Shown here: positions 7,684 through 16,165 of the stretch, in pieces | Numbering within the stretch: the stretch's first letter is position 1 | Layout of the letters: each line of letters begins with the position of its first letter | The notes under the pieces: model-generated | What the model saw: the letters and a program-made list of their open reading frames with translations, nothing else | The model's database searches: none | Told to the model about the DNA's origin: nothing | NCBI RefSeq assembly: GCF_016107305.1 | Contig: NZ_RCVR01000017.1 | Location: 1-64,000 of the forward strand | Source: Roseomonas sp. KE2513 | Lineage (GTDB): Bacteria > Pseudomonadota > Alphaproteobacteria > Acetobacterales > Acetobacteraceae | Direction: 5' to 3' | Length of the DNA stretch: 64,000 nucleotides | Program-made: the position numbers and the translations under genes

Positions 7684-9302
7684 GTGACACCGCCCTCGCC
7701 ACCATTCAGCGCCAGATCCAGTGGAACCGCCTCATCGCCGTGGTGGAGGAGCAGGCGCAAATCATGATCCGCACCGCCTTCAGCACCACGGTGCGGGAGG
7801 CGGGCGATCTCTCCGCCGGCGTCTTCGACCTGCGCGGTCGCATGCTGGCGCAGGCCGTCACGGGCACGCCTGGCCATGTGAACTCCATGATGGAGTCCGT
7901 CGGGCACTTCCTCGCGAAGTTCCCGGCCAACACGATGAAGCCCGGCGACCACTACATCACCAACGACCCCTGGCTCGGCACCGGTCACCTGCACGACCTC
8001 ACCGTCGTCACGCCGGCCTTCCGCAACGGCCGGATCGTCGCCCTCTTTGCCAATACCGCGCATGTCATCGATGTCGGCGGCCTCGGCATGGGGCCGGATG
8101 GGCGCTCGGTCTTCGAGGAAGGCCTCTACATCCCCATTGTGAAGTGCTTCGACCAGGGGCGCGCGAACGAGACCTTCTTCGACATTCTCCGCGCCGGCAC
8201 CCGCACGCCGGCGGAACTGGAGGGCGATGTCTACTCCCTCTGCGCCTGCAACGACGCGGGCGCGCGCCGTCTCGTCGAGATGATGGACGAGTACGGGATG
8301 GAGACGATCGACGACCTCGCTGAATTGATCTTCGACGCCTCCTCCCGCGCGACGCTCGCCGAGATCGCGAAGCTCCCGCGCGGCGAGTTCTCGGCCGAGA
8401 TCAGCTCGGACGGCTACGAGGCGCCGGTGACGCTCCGCGCCCGCATGACCATCGCCGAGGACCACATCGAGGTCGACTACGCCGGCACCTCCGGGCTCTC
8501 TGGCCGCGGTATCAACGTGCCCGCCGCCTATTGCCGCGCCTACGCCTGCTTTGGGATCAAATGCGTCGTCGCGCCGGAGGTGCCGAACAACTGGGCCTCT
8601 CTGCTGCCTTTCAGGATGGAGATCCCGGAAGGCTGCATCCTTAACGCCCCGCGTCCCTACCCGGTGGCCGTGCGCCACGTCGTCGGCCAGCTCCTGCCCG
8701 ACCTGATGATGGGGTGCCTGCACCAGGCCGTGCCGGACCGCGTGGTGGCGGAGGGCTCCTCCTGCCTCTGGAACCCGCCCCTGCGCGGCGGCGGGCAGGT
8801 CAGCGGCGCCGAGGCCGAGCTGCCGGACTTCGAGGTCATCACCTTCAATTCCGGCGGCACCGGCGCGCGTCCCGGCCAGGACGGGCTGGACGCCACCGCC
8901 TTCCCCTCGGGTGTCCGCACCATGCCAGTGGAGGCGACCGAGAACGTGGCCCCCGTCGTCTTCTGGAAGAAGGAGTTGCGCCCCGGCTCCGGCGGCCCCG
9001 GCCGCACCCGCGGCGGCCTTGGGCAGGTCATGGAAATCGGCGCGAGGGACGACGCAGAATTTGCCGTCAACGCCATCTTCGACCGGGTGGCAAATCCCCC
9101 GCGCGGCCGGGATGGCGGCGGCGATGGCGCCCCGGGCTGGGTGGGCCTGACGGACGGCACGACGATCCGCACCAAGGGCTATCAGGTCATACCCCGCGGC
9201 AAGCGCCTGCGCCTAATGCTGCCGGGGGGCGGGGGCATGGGCGACCCGGCCGAGCGCGACCCTGCCCTCGCCGCGCGTGACCTCGCGGACAGCCTGCTCT
9301 GA
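7680..9302 (+). CDS. hyuB: Hydantoinase/oxoprolinase subunit B family protein
   Basis: Partner of HyuA, 540 aa. Family landmarks are FSTTVREAGDLSAGVFD near residue 40, HYITNDPWLGTGHLHDLTVV near residue 90, and the C-terminal glycine-rich GGPGRTRGGLGQV. It starts at the ATGA overlap with hyuA and ends in a CTGA overlap with the YaiI family gene, so all four genes from 4810 on read as one transcript. Together A and B would use ATP to open a lactam or imide ring, feeding an amidohydrolase such as the D-aminoacylase encoded at 10476. Confidence 0.92.
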   Translation: MSDTALATIQRQIQWNRLIAVVEEQAQIMIRTAFSTTVREAGDLSAGVFDLRGRMLAQAVTGTPGHVNSMMESVGHFLAKFPANTMKPGDHYITNDPWLGTGHLHDLTVVTPAFRNGRIVALFANTAHVIDVGGLGMGPDGRSVFEEGLYIPIVKCFDQGRANETFFDILRAGTRTPAELEGDVYSLCACNDAGARRLVEMMDEYGMETIDDLAELIFDASSRATLAEIAKLPRGEFSAEISSDGYEAPVTLRARMTIAEDHIEVDYAGTSGLSGRGINVPAAYCRAYACFGIKCVVAPEVPNNWASLLPFRMEIPEGCILNAPRPYPVAVRHVVGQLLPDLMMGCLHQAVPDRVVAEGSSCLWNPPLRGGGQVSGAEAELPDFEVITFNSGGTGARPGQDGLDATAFPSGVRTMPVEATENVAPVVFWKKELRPGSGGPGRTRGGLGQVMEIGARDDAEFAVNAIFDRVANPPRGRDGGGDGAPGWVGLTDGTTIRTKGYQVIPRGKRLRLMLPGGGGMGDPAERDPALAARDLADSLL

Positions 9303-9796
9303 GCGCCCCGCACATCCTCGTGGATGGGGACGCCTGCCCCGTCCGTGACGAGGTCTTCCGCGTCGCCGAGCGGCACGGGTTGCCGGTCACGGTGGTCGCC
9401 AACGGCTCGCGCGGGGTGCGGCTGCCCGACTGGGTGCGCCGCGTGATCGTGGCCGATGGCCCGGACGTGGCGGATGACTGGATCGCGGACTCGATCCGCC
9501 CCGGCGACATCTGCGTGACCGCCGATATCCCGCTTGCCTCCCGCTGCCTCGCGAATGGCGGCCACGCGGTCGCGCCGAGCGGGAAGGTCTGGGACACGAC
9601 GAATATCGGCCAGGCCCTCGCGGGGCGGGAAATCGCCCGCCACATGCGCGAGGTGACGAACGGCCAGACCCGTCATTCGAGCTTCACCGCCGACAACCGC
9701 TCCCGCTTCCTCCAGGCGCTGGAAACGACAATTCAGCGGGCGATGCGCGGCCCGGCCCCGCCGCCCCCGGCCATGCCGGACTTCTTCTCGGACTGA
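9299..9796 (+). CDS. YaiI/YqxD (DUF188) family protein
   Basis: PIN-like DUF188 protein. Its signature VDGDACPVRDE lies at the N terminus, and ITxAD-type residues appear as VTADIPLASRCL, with the family closing segment NRSRFLQALE. An in-frame GTG at 9320 would delete the strand HILVDGDACP on which the family fold begins. The only longer option is CTG at 9299, which sits in a CTGA stop-start overlap with hyuB and gives 165 aa beginning (M)SAPHILVDGDAC. I prefer that start. The 3' end overlaps the convergent membrane-protein gene by 64 nt. Biochemical function of the family is unknown. Confidence 0.8.
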   Translation: MSAPHILVDGDACPVRDEVFRVAERHGLPVTVVANGSRGVRLPDWVRRVIVADGPDVADDWIADSIRPGDICVTADIPLASRCLANGGHAVAPSGKVWDTTNIGQALAGREIARHMREVTNGQTRHSSFTADNRSRFLQALETTIQRAMRGPAPPPPAMPDFFSD

Positions 9797-10449
9797 GCCG
9801 CCTTCAGGCGCGTGAAGGCCCAGACCATGCCGAGCCCGACCAGCGCCCCCCAGGCTACCTCGCCGACGCGGGAGAGGAGCATGTGCTGGGGCGATCCTGA
9901 ATGGGGCACGAGGATGATGATGGTGGCCGTAATGCCCGCAAGCCGGCTGGCCGAGACGACGTTGATCACCGCGCAGGCGAGCACCGAGAGTACCACGGCC
10001 AGCACATAGGCGGGCAGTGACTGCCCGAGACCCAGCACGACCGCCACCGCGATCGCTCCGCCGGTGGCGGAGCCGATCACCTGGTCGCGCCCCGTGTTGC
10101 GGGCGGCGCCGAACTCCGTCTGCATGACGGCAATGGCGGTGATGGCGCCCCAGAACCCCTCCCGCAGGCCGAGTGCCTGGGTCGGCAGGTAGGCCACCAC
10201 TGCTCCCAGGGAGGAAAGCAGAGCCTGCTGCGCCCCGCCTTGCAGCCGGTCCGTCAGCGGGATCGCCTTGGAGAGCGCCGTCGCCCGCTTCTCAAGCCGG
10301 TCGATCCGCCCCGCCAGCCGCTCGGTGGCCGAGCCGGAGAGTTCCTCGGGCGGGGGTGGGATAGGGGCGGCCTGCATCACGCCAAGAAGGCAGCCAAGCG
10401 CGGAAGGTTCCCCCGGGGCCTGGATCGGTGACGCGTGCGGGGCCATCAT
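9733..10449 (-). CDS. FUSC-like (aromatic acid exporter/fusaric acid resistance type) integral membrane protein
   Basis: 238 aa with a proline-rich, partly coiled N-terminal region (about 1-65) and then four to six hydrophobic helices from residue 75. The segment GLREGFWGAITAIAVMQTEFGAARNTGRDQVIGSATGG is the FUSC half-domain pattern. It is shorter than full exporters (600 aa or more), so it may be a half-size subunit. GGAGG lies 8 nt before the ATG at 10449, only 26 nt from the divergent D-aminoacylase start. Its last 21 codons overlap the end of the YaiI family gene. Confidence 0.7.
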   Translation of the reverse strand: MMAPHASPIQAPGEPSALGCLLGVMQAAPIPPPPEELSGSATERLAGRIDRLEKRATALSKAIPLTDRLQGGAQQALLSSLGAVVAYLPTQALGLREGFWGAITAIAVMQTEFGAARNTGRDQVIGSATGGAIAVAVVLGLGQSLPAYVLAVVLSVLACAVINVVSASRLAGITATIIILVPHSGSPQHMLLSRVGEVAWGALVGLGMVWAFTRLKAAQSEKKSGMAGGGGAGPRIAR

Positions 10450-10475
10450 GCCCGCCCCTCCGGGAAGGTTCCGAC

Positions 10476-11927
10476 ATGGCGCTCCGCTGCGACACGATCA
10501 TCCGCGATGCCACCCTGTTCGACGGTACGGGCGCCCCCCGGCGCCTCGGGGATGTCGGCCTGCGGGGGGATCGGATCGTCGGGGTGGGCGACCTCGGCGC
10601 CGCGACGGCGGACCGGGAGGTGATGGCGACCGGCAAGGCCCTGGCCCCCGGCTTCATCGACAGCCACACCCATGACGACCGCGCCGTCCTCTGCGGCCCC
10701 GAATGCACCACCTGCAAGACGAGCCAGGGCGTCACCACGGTCGTGGTCGGCAATTGCGGCGTCAGCCTCACCCCGCTCCGCCTCAGCACGCGGCCCATCC
10801 CGCCGCTCGACCTGCTGGGCGATGAGGCCTGGTGGACCTTCGACAGCTTCGGCGACTACGCCCACGCGCTGCGGACCAAGGGTTCGGAGGTGAACACCTA
10901 CGCCTTCGTCGGCCACCAGACGCTGCGCGTGGAAGCGATGAATGGCGACGTCTACCGCCCCGCGAAGGACGCCGAGATCGCCCGCATGCACGACCGCCTG
11001 CGCCAGGCGATGGGGGAGGGGGCGAGCGGCTTCTCCACCGGACTCTACTACCCCCCCAACGCCGCCGCGACGACGGAGGAGGTGATCGCCGTCGCCGAGG
11101 CCATCCGCCCCTTCGGCGGCCTCTACTGCACCCATATGCGCGACGAGGCCGACCGCATCCTCGCCTCCATCGAGGAGACGGCGAAGATCGGCAAGCGCGC
11201 GGGCGTCGCCGTGCATGTCAGCCACCACAAGTGCTCGATGCCCGAGAACTACGGGCGCTCCACCCAGACCCTGCCGCTGCTGGCCGAGTACGCGCGAACC
11301 CAGACGCTGACCTACGACGCCTATCCCTATCCCGCGGGCTCGACCGTGCTGATGCCGGACAAGCTGCGCGACGACGTGGAGGTGATGGTTACCTGGTCCG
11401 TCCCGCATCCGGAGATGGCCGGGAAGTACCTCAAGGACGTGGCGCGCGGTTGGAACACCGACATCAGGACCGCCGCCGCCCGCCTGCTGCCCGCGGGACA
11501 GGTGACCTGGCAGATGGACGAGGAGGATGTGCGCCGCATCCTTGCCCACCCGCTCTCCGTCATCGGCTCGGACGGCATCCCCCACGACGCGCACCCGCAC
11601 CCTCGGCTCTGGGGCACCTTCCCGCGCGTACTCGGCCACTACGTGCGCGACGTGGGCCTCTTCGATCTCGAAACCGCCGTCCACAAGATGACGGGGCAGG
11701 CCGCCGACCTCTTTGGCATGACCGACCGCGGCGTGCTGCGCGAGGGCGCGATGGCCGACATCGTGCTCTTCGACCCGCACACGGTGCGCGACCGCGCGAC
11801 CTTCGAGGACCCGAAGCAGCTCTCCGAGGGGATCGAGGAGGTCTGGTGCAACGGCGTGCCCACCTACGCCGCCGCGAAGGGCGCGACGGGCGAGAAGCCG
11901 GGCCGGCTGCTCACCCGCAACCGGTAG
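10476..11927 (+). CDS. N-acyl-D-amino-acid deacylase (D-aminoacylase) family amidohydrolase
   Basis: Zinc amidohydrolase, 483 aa, typical size. Metal-ligand motifs of the superfamily are visible: GFIDSHTHDD after the first strand, VVGNCG, HMRDEAD, VSHHK and the C-terminal GSDGIPHDAHPHPRLWGTF that characterises D-aminoacylases. It hydrolyses N-acyl- or N-carbamoyl-D-amino acids in the cytoplasm. The start is the ATG at 10476 behind GGGAAGG. Placed just after hyuAB, it fits a pathway that opens a ring and then releases the amino acid (inference). Confidence 0.9.
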   Translation: MALRCDTIIRDATLFDGTGAPRRLGDVGLRGDRIVGVGDLGAATADREVMATGKALAPGFIDSHTHDDRAVLCGPECTTCKTSQGVTTVVVGNCGVSLTPLRLSTRPIPPLDLLGDEAWWTFDSFGDYAHALRTKGSEVNTYAFVGHQTLRVEAMNGDVYRPAKDAEIARMHDRLRQAMGEGASGFSTGLYYPPNAAATTEEVIAVAEAIRPFGGLYCTHMRDEADRILASIEETAKIGKRAGVAVHVSHHKCSMPENYGRSTQTLPLLAEYARTQTLTYDAYPYPAGSTVLMPDKLRDDVEVMVTWSVPHPEMAGKYLKDVARGWNTDIRTAAARLLPAGQVTWQMDEEDVRRILAHPLSVIGSDGIPHDAHPHPRLWGTFPRVLGHYVRDVGLFDLETAVHKMTGQAADLFGMTDRGVLREGAMADIVLFDPHTVRDRATFEDPKQLSEGIEEVWCNGVPTYAAAKGATGEKPGRLLTRNR

Positions 11928-11936
11928 CGGCCGCGC

Positions 11937-12905
11937 CTACTCGGTGAGGCCCAGCGTGCGGATCAGCTCGCCCACCACCTTGTCGTCCGCCTCCATGCGG
12001 GCGGCGAAGGCGGTGCGGCCGAGATAGGTGGCGCGCACCGCCTGCTTCTCCGCGACCTCGCCATAGGCGTGGCTCGCCACCACCTCGCGGCAGGCCTCCT
12101 CCACGCGGGCCACGACCGGCTCCGGCGTGCCGGTGCGGAGGAAGAGCCCGCCATAGGTGACCGAGGCGACCGGCCCCAGCCCCAGCTCCGTCAGCGTCGG
12201 CACGTCCGGCATGGTCGGCAGCCGCTCGGACGAAGCAGCACCCAGGGAGCGCAGCCCCTGCGTCTGAATGAGGAAGGTTGTGGCGATGCCCATGTCGAGC
12301 GTGCCGGAGACAAGGTTCGTCGCGAAGTCCGCCTCCCCGCGATAGGGGATATCCACCACCTCTACCCCCGCGTTGCGCCACACCTGCGCCGCGAGAAGAT
12401 GCGGGCCCGAGGCCGGCCCCGTGTGCCCGTAGCGCAGCTTGCCCGGGTTGGCGCGCGCGAACTCGATCACCGAGCGCAGGTCGCGGAAGGGCGAGGACTG
12501 CGGCACCGCGATGTGGAAGATGTTGTCGAAGGTCTGGCAGACCGGGATCACGGACTCTTTGCTATAGCCGAGGTTCCGGACCCGGTGCGGCTGGATGACG
12601 ATGGGCGTGACCGGCGAGAAGGCGATCATGTAGCCATCGGGTGGAGCATTCACCACCGCCTGCATCCCGATGGTCAGCGAGGCGCCGGTGCGGTTGTTCA
12701 CCACCGCCCGCTGGCCGAGAATGGTCCCGAGCTCCGTCGCAAAAACCCGCGCCATGAGGTCCGTGCCCGAGCCGGGCGGCAGGGGCATAACGATCTGCAG
12801 CGGCCGCGAGGGAAAGGTCTCCTGCGCCGCCGCATCACCGACCAGCCCGAGGAAGGCGCCGAGCAGCGCCAACCTTCCGATATGCCGCCTTCCTTGGAAC
12901 GCCAT
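11937..12905 (-). CDS. Bug-family (TTT) periplasmic solute-binding receptor
   Basis: Tripartite tricarboxylate transporter receptor, about 322 aa from ATG 12905. A signal peptide of about 29 residues ends at DAAAQ. The mature protein starts FPSRPLQIVMPLPPGSGTDLMAR, the Bug ligand-loop pattern, and has the second loop VVDIPYRGEADF. It is the last gene of the minus-strand cluster that starts at the DapA-like gene. No TctA or TctB membrane gene is in the window, so it must work with permease subunits encoded elsewhere. Ligand unknown; carboxylates are typical. Confidence 0.9.
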   Translation of the reverse strand: MAFQGRRHIGRLALLGAFLGLVGDAAAQETFPSRPLQIVMPLPPGSGTDLMARVFATELGTILGQRAVVNNRTGASLTIGMQAVVNAPPDGYMIAFSPVTPIVIQPHRVRNLGYSKESVIPVCQTFDNIFHIAVPQSSPFRDLRSVIEFARANPGKLRYGHTGPASGPHLLAAQVWRNAGVEVVDIPYRGEADFATNLVSGTLDMGIATTFLIQTQGLRSLGAASSERLPTMPDVPTLTELGLGPVASVTYGGLFLRTGTPEPVVARVEEACREVVASHAYGEVAEKQAVRATYLGRTAFAARMEADDKVVGELIRTLGLTE

Positions 12906-12946
12906 TCTTTCTGTCTCCTCCATTTCTTGTTGTCCGTGGCCCGGCT

Positions 12947-13927
12947 TCAGCCCGATGGCAGCCAGGGCAGGCGGGCCGCGTTACCGCCGGCCATCGCCGC
13001 GCGATCCGCTTCGGTGAAGCCCTCGGCCCGTCGCAGGAAGCCGAGCGGGTCGGCCTCGCCCACGGGGTAGTCCGAACCCATCAGCAGCCGGTCCACGCCG
13101 ACCACCCGCGCGAGCGCGCCGAGCACCCCGGGTTCATAGACGCAGGTGTCGTAATGGAAGTCGCGGAGGTAGTCGCTCGGCCTGCGGCTGATGTTGCGGG
13201 CGCTGGCGGGCATGTTCGTCACGTTGCGGTCCAGCCGCCCGCAGTAATGCGGCAGGAAACCGCCACCATGGGAGACGACGATGGTCATCCCCGGAAAAGC
13301 ATCGAGCACGCCCTCGTAGATGAGAGAGGCCATCACCTTCGCCTCCTCGATCGGCTGGCCGAGCGAGTTCCAGAGGCTGTATTCCTGAAACCACGGCTCA
13401 CGGATGCCGTCGGGATGGATGAGCACGGCGACGCCCATCGCGTGCATCGCCTCCCAGAGCGGCCGCAGCGAAGGATGCCCAAGATAGCGCCCATCGACCC
13501 GAGCCGGCAGGTTCGCCCAGCGAAGACCGAGCCCCTCCACCGCGCGCCGCATCTCGGCCAGGGAGAGATCCACGTCCTGCATGGGCAGCACGAAGCTGCC
13601 GGTGTAGCGCTGCGCGAAGCGCGCGACCCATTCCGCCGCGCGGTCGTTCACGCGGCGCACCATCTCCAGCTCGGCCGCGGGCTCCGCCCAGCCCGTGTAC
13701 TGGTTCACCGTGCTGGCGGAGACCAGGGCGTGGTCGATCCCGCGCTCCGCCATCTCGGCGGCCTGAACCGCCGGGTCGAACATCCGCTCCATCAGCCGGT
13801 GGCGCGGCGTGCCGGGTGATCGGTCCGGCGGCGGGCGTGTGCCGCAGCCATAGAGAACGCTCATCGCCTCCGTCGCGGCCGCCACATCGCGATCGAGGAA
13901 ATGGGCGTGGATGTCGATGACCGGCAC
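12947..13927 (-). CDS. Amidohydrolase family protein (ACMSD-like decarboxylase/hydrolase)
   Basis: Amidohydrolase-2 superfamily member, 326 aa, GTG start. Metal site motifs: DIHAHF at the N terminus (HxH), a His in VLIHPDG near residue 180, VVSHGGGFLPHY near residue 240 and the Asp of MGSDYPVGE near residue 288. This arrangement is that of ACMSD, 2,3-dihydroxybenzoate and related aromatic or enol acid decarboxylases. It lies between two Bug receptor genes (42 nt and 4 nt gaps), so imported ligand and substrate may be the same compound class. Decarboxylase versus hydrolase cannot be settled here. Confidence 0.85.
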   Translation of the reverse strand: MPVIDIHAHFLDRDVAAATEAMSVLYGCGTRPPPDRSPGTPRHRLMERMFDPAVQAAEMAERGIDHALVSASTVNQYTGWAEPAAELEMVRRVNDRAAEWVARFAQRYTGSFVLPMQDVDLSLAEMRRAVEGLGLRWANLPARVDGRYLGHPSLRPLWEAMHAMGVAVLIHPDGIREPWFQEYSLWNSLGQPIEEAKVMASLIYEGVLDAFPGMTIVVSHGGGFLPHYCGRLDRNVTNMPASARNISRRPSDYLRDFHYDTCVYEPGVLGALARVVGVDRLLMGSDYPVGEADPLGFLRRAEGFTEADRAAMAGGNAARLPWLPSG

Positions 13928-13931
13928 GCGC

Positions 13932-14960
13932 TTACTCCGGCCTCAGCCCTGCGGCGCGGATGATCTCGCCGTACTGGGCAATCCCCTCGCGCAGCTGGGC
14001 CGCAAAGGCCCCTGGCGGGCTGCCGACCACGCGAATGCCGTTATCACTCAGCCGCGCCGAGATGTCGGGCATGGCGAGCACTTTCACCACCGCCTCGTGC
14101 ATCCGGGCGGGAACCCCCTCCGGCAGCCTGGCGGGGCCAAAGAGGCCAAACCAGGAGGCAGGCTTGCGAAAGCTGGGTACCGTCTCGGCCAGGGTCGGGA
14201 TCTCCGGCCGCGCGGCGAAGCGCTCGCCCTCCAGCACCGCGAGGATCCGCACCCGCCCGGCCTCCGCATGGGCGCGCGCGTCCACCAAGGCGCAGAACAG
14301 CGCGTCGATCTGGCGCCCGAGCAGCGCGGCCATGGCGGGCCCCGTGCCGCGGAAGGGCACGTGCATCAGCTCGAGGCCTGCAACTTCGTTCAGCACCTCG
14401 CCGGTCATGTGAAAGACCGAGCCGGTGCCGGAACTTCCATAGGAGAGCTTGCCCGGCGAGCGGCGGGCGAGCTCCACCAAGCCTGCCGCGTCCCGCACCG
14501 AGGTCTCTGCCGAGACCGCCAGGCAGGTCACCGCCTCCGCGGCTGCGGTGATCGGCGTGAAGTCCCGCACGGGGTCATAGGGCATGTTGCGGCTGAGATA
14601 GAGCGGCGTGATCTGGCTGCTCGGCGTCGTCATCAGCAGCGTATGGCCGTCGGGTTGGGCACGGGCGACGTAGGCTGCGCCGATCATCCCGCTCGCCCCG
14701 TCGCGGTTCTCGATCACCACGGGCTGGCCCAGTACCTCCCGCAGCCGCGGCTCGATCAGCCGCGGCAGGAAGTCGGCGGCGCCGGGTGGGAAGGGAACGA
14801 CGATTCGGACGGGCTGCGTGGGGAAGCCTTGCGCCCGCGTGGCGGCCGATAGCAACGGCAGCGCGGCCGCGCCCCGGAGGAGCGCGCGCCGCGTGGCCCT
14901 AACGGCCAGCATCGTGCCGCAGCCCCTGCGCGCGCGGCCGGTTGATCCGCCCCATCGCAT
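13932..14960 (-). CDS. Bug-family (TTT) periplasmic solute-binding receptor
   Basis: Tripartite tricarboxylate transporter receptor, 342 aa from the ATG at 14960, which follows AAGGGGAGG directly; an internal ATG at 14912 gives a shorter leader and is also plausible. The leader carries a twin-Arg stretch (TRRALLRG) and ends near TRAQG. Mature start FPTQPVRIVVPFPPG and loop LMHVPFRGTGPAM are Bug hallmarks. It lies second in the operon after the DapA-like gene, next to a second receptor of the same family 1 kb downstream. Confidence 0.9.
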   Translation of the reverse strand: MRWGGSTGRARRGCGTMLAVRATRRALLRGAAALPLLSAATRAQGFPTQPVRIVVPFPPGAADFLPRLIEPRLREVLGQPVVIENRDGASGMIGAAYVARAQPDGHTLLMTTPSSQITPLYLSRNMPYDPVRDFTPITAAAEAVTCLAVSAETSVRDAAGLVELARRSPGKLSYGSSGTGSVFHMTGEVLNEVAGLELMHVPFRGTGPAMAALLGRQIDALFCALVDARAHAEAGRVRILAVLEGERFAARPEIPTLAETVPSFRKPASWFGLFGPARLPEGVPARMHEAVVKVLAMPDISARLSDNGIRVVGSPPGAFAAQLREGIAQYGEIIRAAGLRPE

Positions 14961-15014
14961 CCTCCCCTTCTTGTCACCTCCTCTCGGCGGCCCCCGGAAG
15001 GCCCGCCGCTTTCG

Positions 15015-15039
15015 CCCCGCCGCTATACCCGCGGCGGGG
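15015..15039 (-). other. GC-rich hairpin between the DapA-like and Bug genes
   Basis: Perfect 9-bp stem CCCCGCCGC/GCGGCGGGG with a 7-nt loop, in the 95-nt gap inside the minus-strand operon. No T-run follows on the minus strand, so it could be a weak attenuator or an RNA-stabilising stem rather than a full terminator. Confidence 0.45.
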
Positions 15040-15055
15040 TTCCGTGCAGTGCCCG

Positions 15056-16042
15056 TCAGGCCGCGCGCTTGAGGTCGCTGCGGTCGATGACGGAGAGGTT
15101 GAGAGCCTTCAGAAGGTTGTAGATCGTGTCGATCTCCTCCTGCTTCGGCTTGGGCATCGGCGAGCGCATGAAAGGGCTCGGGATCAATCCGCGCAGCCAG
15201 GCGGCGGTCTTATAGCGGATGTGCAGCCGGCCCATGTCCGCGATGTACTCGTGCAGGTTCACCAGGCCACTGTCCCAAATGCGGCAGGCGCCCTCGAGGT
15301 CGCGGTTGTCCCAGGCCTCCAGGTGGTCGAGCATCGGCTCCTTTGCGAAGGTCCAGAAGCCGCTCAGCGTGCCGTCGAACATGCCGGTCGCGCGGTACTC
15401 GTGGAAGCGGGACGCCAGCGCGCCCATGATCGCGACGGGGCGGTTCAGGCTGCGCAGCCCCTTCGCCACGATGCGGTAGCCGTCATAGGTGTAGGTCATC
15501 TTCCAACCGACGATGTTCGGCACCTCGCGGCACATGTGCAGCGCGGCTTTCACCGGCAGGCCGGGGTAGAAGGGAAAGTCGCTGCCGCTGACGGGGTGCG
15601 TCACGATCGGCAGGTCCACCGCACGGTCCTGCGCGATGACGGTATCGAGCCAGATCTCGGGGTAGGTGTCCGCGTCCCAGCAGGAGGTCACGTCCTGGGC
15701 GCCGCCTGGGGGCGTGACAAAGATGCCGTCCACGCCCAGCGCCTTCGCGTCGCGCGCCGTGTCGACCATCTCTTCCGTGCGGAGCGCCCAGGTGCCGGCG
15801 ATGATCGGCAGCTTCCCGTGCGCCTCCTCCATCGCGATCTCAAGGACGCGGCGCTTCTCCTCGCGGGTGAGGTAGAAGATCTCGCCGGCCTCGGGATTCA
15901 CGCAAAGGCCACCCTCCTTCGCAAAGCGAGCGTCGTCCGCGTAGTAGCGGACGTAGCGGCGGAAGGCCTGCTCATCGACCTTCATGTTCTCGTCGAACGG
16001 CAGCAGCAGGGCGACATAGCGCCGATGGCCGATGGTGCTCAT
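15056..16042 (-). CDS. Dihydrodipicolinate synthase/N-acetylneuraminate lyase superfamily protein
   Basis: Class I aldolase barrel, 328 aa. The Schiff-base Lys is in NIVGWKMTYTYDG (about residue 187). The GTTGE phosphate-loop equivalent reads AGTWALRTEEM, and the region of the DapA catalytic Tyr reads IVTHPVSGSDFPF without a Tyr in the expected place, so lysine synthesis is unlikely. Catabolic hydratase-aldolases or dehydratases fit better. ATG at 16042 with GAGGAGG 6 nt upstream. First gene of the minus-strand operon with Bug receptors and amidohydrolase, divergent from the LysR gene that probably controls it. Confidence 0.87.
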   Translation of the reverse strand: MSTIGHRRYVALLLPFDENMKVDEQAFRRYVRYYADDARFAKEGGLCVNPEAGEIFYLTREEKRRVLEIAMEEAHGKLPIIAGTWALRTEEMVDTARDAKALGVDGIFVTPPGGAQDVTSCWDADTYPEIWLDTVIAQDRAVDLPIVTHPVSGSDFPFYPGLPVKAALHMCREVPNIVGWKMTYTYDGYRIVAKGLRSLNRPVAIMGALASRFHEYRATGMFDGTLSGFWTFAKEPMLDHLEAWDNRDLEGACRIWDSGLVNLHEYIADMGRLHIRYKTAAWLRGLIPSPFMRSPMPKPKQEEIDTIYNLLKALNLSVIDRSDLKRAA

Positions 16043-16135
16043 GGGTTCCTCCTCAGGGCCGCCCTCTCGGAGCGTCGCCGGTGAGGAGGTATGGCGCCGC
16101 GCAGCAGCAAAAATCTATCTATACTTATTCATTTC

Positions 16136-16156
16136 ATCATTAATCAGGCGCATGAT
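16136..16156. promoter_or_regulatory. LysR box ATCAT-N11-ATGAT between divergent genes
   Basis: A perfect 5-bp inverted repeat with an 11-nt centre, containing the T-N11-A core of LysR-type operators. It lies 9 nt upstream of the lysR ATG and 94 nt from the DapA-like start, in an AT-rich island (16108-16165) that stands out from the GC-rich background. A TATACT hexamer on the plus strand (16120-16125) and TATAGA on the minus strand (from 16122) could be -10 elements. Confidence 0.65.
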
Positions 16157-16165
16157 AGTCTGAGC

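Noticed and set aside
10446-11780. 444-aa minus-strand frame opposite the D-aminoacylase
   Set aside because: Shadow; all metal-binding motifs are on the plus strand.
16091-16165. 25-residue N-terminal extension of the LysR protein
   Set aside because: It would translate the LysR box and the AT-rich promoter island; the HTH starts right after the ATG at 16166.
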